This document shows positions 1 to 6,352 of a DNA stretch of 35,362 bases, one piece after another. A model generated the notes under the pieces. That model was not told where the DNA came from and ran no database searches. It was given only the letters and a program-made list of their open reading frames with translations. Every line of letters begins with the position of its first letter. Position 1 is the first letter of the stretch. Source of the DNA: Carboxylicivirga fragile (lineage in GTDB: Bacteria > Bacteroidota > Bacteroidia > Bacteroidales > Marinilabiliaceae); contig JAFMVD010000057.1 of NCBI GenBank assembly GCA_025499625.1, positions 1 to 35,362 of the forward strand, read 5' to 3'. The position numbers were made by a program, and so were the translations under genes.

Positions 1-26
1 GGTCTAATTTGAAATAAAAAACCAAA

Positions 27-43
27 CGCCCAATAAATGGGCG
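27..43. repeat. Short GC-rich hairpin at window start
   Basis: CGCCCA (27-32) and TGGGCG (38-43) form a perfect 6-bp stem around a 5-nt loop. A T-rich run follows it only on the minus strand, so it could end minus-strand transcription or be the 3' tail of a gene outside the window. A second palindrome, CCGACT/AGTCGG at 68-81, lies just downstream. Its role is unknown. Confidence 0.4.
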
Positions 44-167
44 CTGTAGAAGAGAATTTTATGAATCCCGACTTTAGTCGGTTAATAGTGAAAAATAATG
101 AAACGAGTCATGAGAATAAAATCCCTCACACGCGGATAAATACTTGCAGGCGAGTTTTATATGACAA

Positions 168-608
168 ATGAAAGTAAAATATAAACAGATGAAAAATTTA
201 GTGATTGCATGTTTGTTATTTATAAGTTCGGGAGTATGTACTGCACAAGATAAAGGTGGTGTTATTTTCCAGGATATAAGTTTTGAACAGGCTTTTGATT
301 TAGCAAAACAAGATGGGAAACAGGTGTTTGTGAAATATTCTACCAATGGTTGTGCACCATGTAAAATGATGGATGAGTCTGTATATACCGACACGAGTAT
401 TGCAGAGAAAATGAATAAGAATTTTATCTGTATAAAATTAGATCCCATTAAAGATAGAAGCCTGGAAAAAAGAGCCAGGGAAGTACATCAAATTAAAGGC
501 TTTCCAACCATGCTATTTTTTGATGCAAAGGAAGCGCTGATTTTAAAAGCTACAGGAGGAAAGAGTATTGAAGAGTTTAAGCATATTCTTGATGATGTAA
601 TAAACTAA
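168..608 (+). CDS. Secreted thioredoxin-fold protein (CxxC type)
   Basis: This 146-residue protein probably acts as a periplasmic thiol-disulfide oxidoreductase. It begins with a signal peptide whose hydrophobic core is LVIACLLFISSG and whose cleavage site is probably after CTAQ. A thioredoxin-like domain follows, with the active-site motif CAPC at about residues 62-65 and the cis-proline loop GFPTMLFFD at about 112-120. The size fits a single thioredoxin domain, as in the DUF255/thioredoxin_7-like proteins of Bacteroidota. The ATG at 189 (MKNLVIA) is an equally good start and would shorten the n-region by seven residues. It stands alone, with more than 550 bp of non-coding or remnant DNA downstream. 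Its partner proteins cannot be inferred. Confidence 0.88.
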   Translation: MKVKYKQMKNLVIACLLFISSGVCTAQDKGGVIFQDISFEQAFDLAKQDGKQVFVKYSTNGCAPCKMMDESVYTDTSIAEKMNKNFICIKLDPIKDRSLEKRAREVHQIKGFPTMLFFDAKEALILKATGGKSIEEFKHILDDVIN

Positions 609-769
609 TTGCTTTGGTATTTATATCGTTATCTACAGTCCAACTCCGTAACGGCATCATAACAACAAGCATTTTAATTTAGTTTAAAGTCATACTTAAT
701 TCAGATTAAACACACATTAAATTCACGATTTTGTGACTTTAAAGTGAATTTGATCTGATAATAATGTAA

Positions 770-913
770 GTCAAATATGGAAATAAATGGGAGAAGTTCC
801 CTAGTAGTTCCAATGCAGTATATACTAAAGTATTAGTGTCGAGTGACCTTAAGCCAAATGCTTTATATGATTCAGGAAATGTAGTTGTGTATAAAAGAAA
901 TGGAATTGCTTAA
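770..913 (+). pseudogene. Possible 3' remnant of a degraded gene
   Basis: After an in-frame TAA at 767-769, the + strand stays open for about 47 codons to a TAA at 911-913, with no ATG. The deduced peptide has ordinary protein composition, including WEKFPSSSNAVYTKVLVSS and NVVVYKRNGIA, with alternating beta-strand-like hydrophobic residues. A proper terminator begins 42 bp after its stop. This looks like the C-terminal end of a secreted or beta-rich protein whose 5' part has been lost. I do not recognise the family, and it could be chance coding potential. Confidence 0.4.
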
Positions 914-955
914 TAGTTGACATTAATTGATTTGGTTTATCATTGGTGGTTAATT

Positions 956-994
956 AGTCCGGTTGTTTGGTTTAGCAATCGGACTATTTTTTTT
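956..994 (+). terminator. Rho-independent terminator
   Basis: AGTCCGGTTG (956-965) pairs with CAATCGGACT (976-985), with one G-U pair and a 10-nt loop, and is followed by a T tract at 987-994. It lies downstream of the remnant frame ending at 913 and upstream of the lacI-family promoter, so it insulates that promoter. Confidence 0.85.
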
Positions 995-1064
995 GATCGT
1001 TAGTCCTTTGTCTCCTATTCTGCCCGAAGTATTTGTTAAATGAACTCAAAAAGCGCTTGTTTTA

Positions 1065-1096
1065 TTTGTGCACGAGCACAATGTGGCTTATTTTTG
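1065..1096 (+). promoter_or_regulatory. Promoter of the LacI-family gene
   Basis: The -33 element TTTG (1065-1068) and the -7 element TATTTTTG (1089-1096) match the Bacteroidota consensus TTTG/TAnnTTTG with a 20-bp spacer. Transcription would start near 1103, leaving a leader of about 68 nt. The operator at 1066-1081 covers the -33 element and half of the spacer, which suggests autorepression. Confidence 0.6.
1066..1081. promoter_or_regulatory. LacI-family operator O1
   Basis: TTGTGCACGAGCACAA is a 16-bp inverted repeat with 6-bp perfect arms and a central CpG, as is usual for LacI-family operators. Its exact reverse complement occurs upstream of galE at 2395-2410. It overlaps the regulator's own -33 element. 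Confidence 0.75.
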
Positions 1097-1170
1097 TTGA
1101 AGTACGCGAAGGGGTAGAGTTCATATAATTATACCTTTAATAGTGGTGATGAAACAAAGACTATTCAAAG

Positions 1171-2226
1171 ATGGATACAAAGAAAACATCGTATACGATT
1201 AAGGAGATAGCCGAAATGGCACAGGTGTCGAGGGCAACAGTAGATAGAGTGATACATGGTAGAGGAACGGTTTCTAAAAAAGCATATGATAAGATTAAAT
1301 ACATCCTTGATAAGATCGATTACAAACCAAACATTGTAGCTCAAACCTTACGAAAAGGTGAGTTGTTCAAGGTAGCTGTACTAATGCCAGATAGCGACTT
1401 TGACGTTTATTGGAAACGTGCCATTGATGGCATTAATAAGGTGGTGGAAGAATTATCTTTTATTGGTGTAAGTGTCGATTTACATCTGTTTAATCCGTTT
1501 AAAGAAATAAGTTTTAACCATCATGCTAAGCAAATACTGAAAGGTGGCTATAGTGGAGTGTTGGTAGCGCCGGTTTTTTATTCCGAGGCTGTAGCGTTTT
1601 TGAATGAATGCAAAAAACTGAGCTTGCCTATGGTGACATTTAATACGCATATTAAAGATGATAATGTGCTGTGTCATGTTGGGCAAGATCTGGAAAAAAG
1701 CGGGCGAACAGCAGCAGCTTTGCTGGCTAAACTTTTAAAAGCGGGCGATGAGTATCTGCTTGTGCATATTGATGAGGATATCCATAATGCCAAACATATT
1801 CAGGAGAAGGAAGATGGTTTTTTAGACTATTTCTCTGAATCAGGAGGGCGAAATCCGAATATTCATACCTTGAAGATTGAGGACACTAAAGAACTTGAGA
1901 AAAGGTTGCTAGGTGTTTTAGACGATCATCCTGAAATAAAAGGGATTTTTGTGAGTACCTCAAAGGTTTATTATGTGGCCGAATTGGTTCATTCTTATAA
2001 TTTAAACGTGCATGTGCTTGGCTACGATTTAATAAAAGAGAATGTGGACTTTTTAAATTCTGGGCACATCGATTTTATCATATACCAGAATCCTGGTTTA
2101 CAGGCCAGCACTGCTATTTCCTTGCTCTTAGATCATTTGGCCTTCAAAAAAGAAATCCCCAAGCTGAAGTATTTACCAATCGAGATAGCTATAAAAGAAA
2201 ATTACATGGACTACATAACTGACTAA
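1171..2226 (+). CDS. LacI-family transcriptional regulator
   Basis: This 351-residue protein starts with a LacI-type helix-turn-helix: TIKEIAEMAQVSRATVDRVI at about 9-28, then a hinge region ending PNIVAQTL near residue 60. The rest is a periplasmic-binding-protein-like effector domain (about 67-345), so the inducer is probably a sugar or sugar phosphate. Length and layout are typical of the family. It sits between two copies of the same 16-bp palindrome, one on its own promoter and one before the galE operon. The simplest reading is an autoregulated local repressor of that operon. The effector cannot be read from sequence; galactose, an N-acetylhexosamine or a derivative would fit the neighbours. 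Confidence 0.93.
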   Translation: MDTKKTSYTIKEIAEMAQVSRATVDRVIHGRGTVSKKAYDKIKYILDKIDYKPNIVAQTLRKGELFKVAVLMPDSDFDVYWKRAIDGINKVVEELSFIGVSVDLHLFNPFKEISFNHHAKQILKGGYSGVLVAPVFYSEAVAFLNECKKLSLPMVTFNTHIKDDNVLCHVGQDLEKSGRTAAALLAKLLKAGDEYLLVHIDEDIHNAKHIQEKEDGFLDYFSESGGRNPNIHTLKIEDTKELEKRLLGVLDDHPEIKGIFVSTSKVYYVAELVHSYNLNVHVLGYDLIKENVDFLNSGHIDFIIYQNPGLQASTAISLLLDHLAFKKEIPKLKYLPIEIAIKENYMDYITD

Positions 2227-2274
2227 TTCAGTTTGTTATACCGTTCGTATTCGGTATTATCGGCTTATGCAGTC

Positions 2275-2290
2275 TTGTGTACGAGCCCTG
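2275..2290. promoter_or_regulatory. Degenerate operator-like site
   Basis: TTGTGTACGAGCCCTG matches the O1 sequence at 12 of 16 positions, in the same orientation. The left half is nearly intact and the right half is poor. It may be a weak auxiliary site 120 bp upstream of O2, or chance. Confidence 0.3.
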
Positions 2291-2394
2291 TAATTTTCCA
2301 CAATAGATTGTGTCTGGCGAAAATGCAAATAATCAAAGCTTTATGGTGTTCGATTAAGGTGCGTGTTTTGCATGAATTATTAATTTTATGCAAA

Positions 2395-2410
2395 TTGTGC
2401 TCGTGCACAA
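2395..2410. promoter_or_regulatory. LacI-family operator O2, galE operon
   Basis: TTGTGCTCGTGCACAA is the exact reverse complement of O1. The arms extend to 8 bp (AATTGTGC and GCACAATT, 2393-2412). It lies 12 bp upstream of the predicted -7 element, so a bound regulator would cover the -33 region. Confidence 0.75.
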
Positions 2411-2422
2411 TTATAATTTTAT

Positions 2423-2430
2423 TACATTTG
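2423..2430 (+). promoter_or_regulatory. -7 element of the galE operon promoter
   Basis: TACATTTG matches the Bacteroidota -7 consensus TAnnTTTG. No good -33 TTTG lies at the normal 19-20 bp; the nearest TTG (2395-2397, inside O2) is 25 bp away. Transcription would start near 2437, about 30 nt before the galE start. Confidence 0.5.
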
Positions 2431-2467
2431 TGGTGTATTATAAAATAGAAGAGAGGTAAAAACTAGC

Positions 2468-3490
2468 ATGAGTAAAAAGATATTGGTTACAGGTGGCACA
2501 GGATACATCGGATCACATACGGTCGTTGAGTTGATTCAAGAGGGTTTTGAAGTGGTTATTATCGATGATCTGTCAAATTCTCAAGTTGAAGTGGTGGATC
2601 GTATAGCAGACATAACAGGTGTGAAACCAGGATTTGAGCAATTTAATTTATGTGATGAAGGTTTATTGTCCGATTTCTTTCAAAGGCACAACGACATTGT
2701 GGGCGTGATCCATTTTGCTGCATTCAAGGCAGTTGGTGAATCGGTAACAAAGCCATTAAAATACTATAGAAACAACCTTGTTTCGCTAATGAATGTGCTT
2801 GAAAGTTTGGACCACCTTTCCTTGAAGAATGTTGTATTTTCTTCATCGTGTACTGTGTATGGTCAGCCGGATAACTTACCTGTAACTGAAAATGCACCAC
2901 TCAAACCTGCGGAGTCGCCCTATGGCAATACCAAAAAGGTTTGTGAAGAGATTTTGTTGGACGCTTGTTCGGCTGATATAGATCTTAATGTGATTTCACT
3001 GCGCTACTTTAATCCTGTGGGAGCACACGAAAGCGCCTTAATAGGAGAATTGCCCAAAGGAAAGCCGAATAACTTAATGCCATTTATTACTCAAACGGGG
3101 GCAGGTATTCTGCCTGAATTAAGTGTGTTTGGCGATGATTACGATACCGAAGATGGAACTGCCATACGCGATTATGTGCATGTGGTAGATTTGGCTAAGG
3201 CACACATTGCGGCAGTTAAGCATTTATTGAATATTTCTTCGGATAATAATTACCAGCATTATAACATCGGTACGGGCAATGGATACAGTGTGTTGGACTT
3301 AATCAAATCTTTTGAAAGACACACAGGGCAGAAGCTTCCTTATAAGATAGTTGGGCGCAGAGCTGGTGATATAGAAAAGATATATGCCGGAACAGCTTTA
3401 GCAAATGAGCGATTGAATTGGAGTGCCAAACTTGAGTTAGATGAAATGGTATCGTCAGCCTGGAAATGGCAAAAGACCTTAAAAAATTAA
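2468..3490 (+). CDS. galE: UDP-glucose 4-epimerase
   Basis: This 340-residue short-chain dehydrogenase interconverts UDP-glucose and UDP-galactose; some family members also act on the UDP-N-acetylhexosamines. The NAD-binding motif GGTGYIGSH spans residues 9-17. The catalytic serine is S127 in FSSSCTVYG, and the YxxxK pair is Y152/K156 in SPYGNTKK. C-terminal family motifs such as RDYVHVVDLA and the GTGNGYSV loop are present, and the length equals that of typical GalE. It is the first gene of an operon, with the next gene's ATG only 6 bp after the stop. It lies directly downstream of LacI operator O2. Acceptance of GlcNAc/GalNAc forms cannot be decided by eye. Confidence 0.96.
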   Translation: MSKKILVTGGTGYIGSHTVVELIQEGFEVVIIDDLSNSQVEVVDRIADITGVKPGFEQFNLCDEGLLSDFFQRHNDIVGVIHFAAFKAVGESVTKPLKYYRNNLVSLMNVLESLDHLSLKNVVFSSSCTVYGQPDNLPVTENAPLKPAESPYGNTKKVCEEILLDACSADIDLNVISLRYFNPVGAHESALIGELPKGKPNNLMPFITQTGAGILPELSVFGDDYDTEDGTAIRDYVHVVDLAKAHIAAVKHLLNISSDNNYQHYNIGTGNGYSVLDLIKSFERHTGQKLPYKIVGRRAGDIEKIYAGTALANERLNWSAKLELDEMVSSAWKWQKTLKN

Positions 3491-3496
3491 TTGACC

Positions 3497-4120
3497 ATGA
3501 ATAGGATTATAGCTAAATACCTCGGGGGAATGGGGCGAAACAATGGGGATGATCTTGAAAAGAGCTATCCCATTATGATCGACAATTGGAATTATCCCAT
3601 CGATTCAGAAGTCCATTTTGATATTGCGTATGATGAAGGCAATATTTATCTTAAATATATTGTTGAAGAATCAAATGTAAAGGCTGTTTATACCAATATA
3701 AATGAAGCTGTTTGGGAAGATAGTTGTGTTGAGTTTTTCATCTCGTTTGGCGATGAAAAGTATTACAATTTTGAGTTTAACTGTATAGGCAATGTGCTCG
3801 TTGGATATGGACCTAATAGGGACGAGCGTAAAGCAATCGATGTTGAATTGATTAAACAAATAAGGGTTGTACCATCTCTTGGTAAACAAAAAATTGAAAT
3901 TGTTGATATTAAAACGGAATGGACATTAGATATTCAAATACCACTAGCAGCTTTTCAGTTTACTGATATTAAAAGTTTGAAGGGGCTTAGTACTCACTGT
4001 AACTTTTATAAATGTGGCGATAAGCAGGTAGTACCTCATTTCTTATCGTGGAACCCAATTAAAGCAGAACAGCCTAACTTCCATTTACCGCAGTACTTTG
4101 GAGAGGTGGTTTTTGAATAA
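3497..4120 (+). CDS. CBM9/DOMON-like carbohydrate-binding protein
   Basis: This 207-residue protein lacks a signal peptide. It resembles the CBM9-like beta-sandwich (DOMON-type) domain, with the hallmark stretch WEDSCVEFFISFG at about 75-87, followed by YYNFEFNCIGN and the late motif HFLSWNPIKAEQPNFHLPQYFG near the C-terminus. Secreted CBM9-like domains usually bind sugars or heme; here the domain is the whole protein and appears cytoplasmic. The ATG at 3497 is preferred over the in-frame TTG at 3491. It sits 6 bp after galE and 18-42 bp before the kinase gene, so it should be in the same transcript. It may be a binding or chaperone partner or a small enzyme on this fold; the function is unknown. 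Confidence 0.7.
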   Translation: MNRIIAKYLGGMGRNNGDDLEKSYPIMIDNWNYPIDSEVHFDIAYDEGNIYLKYIVEESNVKAVYTNINEAVWEDSCVEFFISFGDEKYYNFEFNCIGNVLVGYGPNRDERKAIDVELIKQIRVVPSLGKQKIEIVDIKTEWTLDIQIPLAAFQFTDIKSLKGLSTHCNFYKCGDKQVVPHFLSWNPIKAEQPNFHLPQYFGEVVFE

Positions 4121-4162
4121 CAAAGCTTACCAGTATTAATGATATTAGAAAACATTTATAAC

Positions 4163-5254
4163 ATGGAAAATAACTTAAGATTTATTGCTTCTAACTTTCT
4201 CCTGGAAGGAGAAGTAAAGGAAATTAAGCCCTTAGGTGAAGGTTTTATTAACGATACTTTTATTGTTGAAACAGAAAGTAGTTCAACGCCTAATTATTTA
4301 ATGCAGCGTAAAAACAAGAACATTTTTACCGATGTGCCAGCTATGATGGATAACATTGAGCGGGTATGTCAGCATTTAAAAGCTAAGGTGAAAGCTCAGG
4401 GCGGTGATCCAATGCGCGAGGCAATGACTGTTATAAAAACAAAGGAACAGGCATTGTATTTTAAAGATGCCGAGGGTGAATATTGGGCTGTCTGTTTGTT
4501 TATTACCGATAGTGTAACCTATGAAGCTGCTGATTCACCTGAATTAGCCTACGCGGGTGGTAAAGGAATTGGAAAATTCCAAAGTATGACTTCTGATTTT
4601 AAGGGGCAGTTAACAGATATTCTTCCGGGGTTCCATAATATCCGCTTCCGTTTTAAGCAGTGGGATGAAGTATTAAGTAAAGATCATGTAGGTAGAAAGA
4701 AGGAGCTAATGGCTGAGATTGACTGGATTGAAGGCAGAAGAGAAGAAATGCTAGAATTCTGGTCTAAAGTTGAGGATGGAACCATTCCTACCCGGGTAAC
4801 GCATAACGATACAAAAATCAACAATATCCTTTTTGATGACAAAGGTGATGTGCTTTGTGTGATTGACTTAGATACGGTATTAAGTAGTACAGCATTAAAC
4901 GATTTTGGTGATGCCATTCGTTCGTACACTAATACTGGGCTTGAAGATGATACCAATCTTGATAATGTGTCGATGGATATGGCTATTTTTAAGGCATATA
5001 CTGAAGGTTACTTATCAGAGACCAAATCTTTCTTAAAGCCTGCGGAATTAGAATATTTGGCGTTTTCAGCCAAATACATTACCTACGAACAAGTATTGCG
5101 ATTTTTAATGGATTACATTGATGGGGATAACTATTATAAAGTGAAATCGCCTGAGCATAATTTGGTTCGTACGCATGCACAATACAAGCTATTGCAAAGT
5201 ATCGAGCAGCAGTATGGTCAAATGAAAGAAGTTGTTGCAGATGCAGTAAAATAA
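4163..5254 (+). CDS. APH-family sugar kinase, NahK-like
   Basis: This aminoglycoside-phosphotransferase-fold kinase most likely phosphorylates a sugar at the anomeric carbon, like N-acetylhexosamine 1-kinase. The start at 4163 gives 363 residues; an in-frame ATG at 4139 would add eight. A glycine-rich region PLGEGFINDTFIVE near residue 25 precedes an APH N-lobe. The catalytic loop THNDTKINNILFD carries H214, D216 and N221, and the metal-binding IDLDT carries D235. It lies between galE and a nucleotidyltransferase, so the expected flow is sugar to sugar-1-phosphate to UDP-sugar to epimer. No antibiotic role is suggested by the context. The family is secure; the exact substrate (GalNAc, GlcNAc, Gal or other) is inferred. 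Confidence 0.82.
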   Translation: MENNLRFIASNFLLEGEVKEIKPLGEGFINDTFIVETESSSTPNYLMQRKNKNIFTDVPAMMDNIERVCQHLKAKVKAQGGDPMREAMTVIKTKEQALYFKDAEGEYWAVCLFITDSVTYEAADSPELAYAGGKGIGKFQSMTSDFKGQLTDILPGFHNIRFRFKQWDEVLSKDHVGRKKELMAEIDWIEGRREEMLEFWSKVEDGTIPTRVTHNDTKINNILFDDKGDVLCVIDLDTVLSSTALNDFGDAIRSYTNTGLEDDTNLDNVSMDMAIFKAYTEGYLSETKSFLKPAELEYLAFSAKYITYEQVLRFLMDYIDGDNYYKVKSPEHNLVRTHAQYKLLQSIEQQYGQMKEVVADAVK

Positions 5255-5284
5255 ATTCTTGGTAGAGCGTTCAAAAAAAACTAT

Positions 5285-5326
5285 GGAACGGTTCTTTATT
5301 GCAAGATACTAATAAAGAACCGTTCC
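5285..5326. repeat. Perfect 16-bp-stem hairpin inside the operon
   Basis: GGAACGGTTCTTTATT (5285-5300) pairs perfectly with 5311-5326 across a 10-nt loop, in the 114-bp gap between kinase and nucleotidyltransferase genes. There is no T run after it on the + strand; an A8 run at 5273-5280 precedes it, which is a T run when read on the minus strand. It may attenuate or stabilise mRNA between the two genes, or bind a protein. Confidence 0.7.
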
Positions 5327-5368
5327 GTTAATACATGAAAATTTCAAAACAGACCACTAAATAAAAAA

Positions 5369-6271
5369 ATGAAACCAACATTATTAGTATTAGCCGCCGG
5401 AATGGGAAGTCGTTATGGCGGTTTAAAACAGATGGATCCTATTGGTCCATCAGGAGAAACAATTATTGATTATTCCATACACGATGCTATTGAGGCTGGA
5501 TTTGGTAAGATTGTATTTGTGATCAGAGAAAGTTTTGAGACGGAATTTAAAGCTCTATTCAACGCCAAACTTGAAGGTAAACTAGAAGTTGCCTATGTCA
5601 ATCAAGAATTGGAAAAAGTTCCGGATCAATGTAAATATAATTCAGAAAGAGAGAAGCCATGGGGGACAGGGCACGCTATTTTAATGGCCAAGGATTGTAT
5701 TCAGGAGCCCTTTGCCGTTATCAATGCCGATGACTTTTATGGCAAAGAAGCCTTTGTTACAATAGCTAAGTTTTTGACTGAAGAATGTTCTGATAATACC
5801 TATGGGATGGTTGGTTATCAAATAAAGAATACCATTTCAGAAAATGGTTCTGTTTCCCGAGGTGTCTGTTCAACCGATAAAGATTCAAATTTATTGGATG
5901 TGATTGAACGCACGCATATCGAGAAAAAGGATGATGGTATTGCCTACAAGGAGACTGATGTTTGGACTTTTGTTAATGAAAACACAACGGTTTCGATGAA
6001 CTTTTGGGGCTTTTCACCAAAAATATTTGAGCAACTAGAAGTGCAATTTATCGAATTCTTGGAAACTCAAGGGCAGGCCTTAAAATCTGAATTCTTTATT
6101 CCATCCGTGGTGAGTAAGGTTATTATGGATGAGATGGCGAGTGTAAAGGTTTTGAAATCAGAAGTACAGTGGTTTGGAGTAACCTATAAGGTTGATAAAG
6201 AAAAGGCAATAAATTCGGTGAGTGAGTTGGTAAACCAAGGTGTTTATCCATTGAAGTTATGGAGTGAATAA
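5369..6271 (+). CDS. Sugar-1-phosphate nucleotidyltransferase
   Basis: This 300-residue nucleotidyltransferase has a Rossmann-like core that transfers a nucleotide to a sugar-1-phosphate. The signature LAAGMGSRYGGLKQMDPIG (residues 8-26) is the nucleotide-binding and PPi-release loop, and INADDFYG (118-125) holds the metal-binding aspartate region. PWGTGHAILMA at 97-107 is the base-recognition stretch. In family terms it is NTP_transferase, related to UTP- or GTP-dependent pyrophosphorylases. It follows the kinase by 114 bp with a strong hairpin between them, and a bidirectional terminator closes the unit. As a partner of the NahK-like kinase and GalE it would make the UDP-sugar. Nucleotide and sugar specificity are not visible. 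Confidence 0.85.
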   Translation: MKPTLLVLAAGMGSRYGGLKQMDPIGPSGETIIDYSIHDAIEAGFGKIVFVIRESFETEFKALFNAKLEGKLEVAYVNQELEKVPDQCKYNSEREKPWGTGHAILMAKDCIQEPFAVINADDFYGKEAFVTIAKFLTEECSDNTYGMVGYQIKNTISENGSVSRGVCSTDKDSNLLDVIERTHIEKKDDGIAYKETDVWTFVNENTTVSMNFWGFSPKIFEQLEVQFIEFLETQGQALKSEFFIPSVVSKVIMDEMASVKVLKSEVQWFGVTYKVDKEKAINSVSELVNQGVYPLKLWSE

Positions 6272-6293
6272 ATAGGATAATTGATATGTATTT

Positions 6294-6329
6294 AAAAAGG
6301 TTTTGGCAGCATCGTCAAAACCTTTTTTG
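6294..6329. terminator. Bidirectional rho-independent terminator
   Basis: AAAAAGGTTTTG (6294-6305) pairs with CAAAACCTTTTT (6316-6327) around a 10-nt loop, with T-rich flanks on both strands. It separates the convergent galE operon (+) from the HTCS gene (-). Confidence 0.88.
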
Positions 6330-6352
6330 TTTTGTAATCAATTGTAGGTATT

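Larger units (their letters stand above)
609..1170. other. Gene-free stretch: inverted repeat, gene remnant, terminator, lacI promoter
   Basis: This 562-bp interval has no intact gene. It holds a 10-bp perfect inverted repeat (TTTAAAGTCA at 683-692 and its complement at 734-743, 41 bp apart), a protein-like reading frame without a start (about 770-913), a rho-independent terminator (956-994), and the promoter and operator of the LacI-family gene (1065-1096). Confidence 0.7.

Noticed and set aside
74-448. Minus-strand open frame of 124 residues
   Set aside because: It overlaps the thioredoxin-fold gene in antisense, and the + strand product has a clear domain and signal peptide.
1051-1058. 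AAGCGCTT as the LacI-family operator
   Set aside because: It is a plausible LacI-family core, but it occurs only here and not before galE, unlike the 16-bp site next to it.
2233-2448. 71-residue open frame between lacI and galE
   Set aside because: It covers the operator and promoter of galE, has no recognisable domain and an odd Cys/Leu-rich composition; it is non-coding.
4163-5254. Antibiotic resistance (aminoglycoside phosphotransferase) call for the kinase
   Set aside because: The fold is shared, but the operon context (galE, nucleotidyltransferase) points to sugar phosphorylation.
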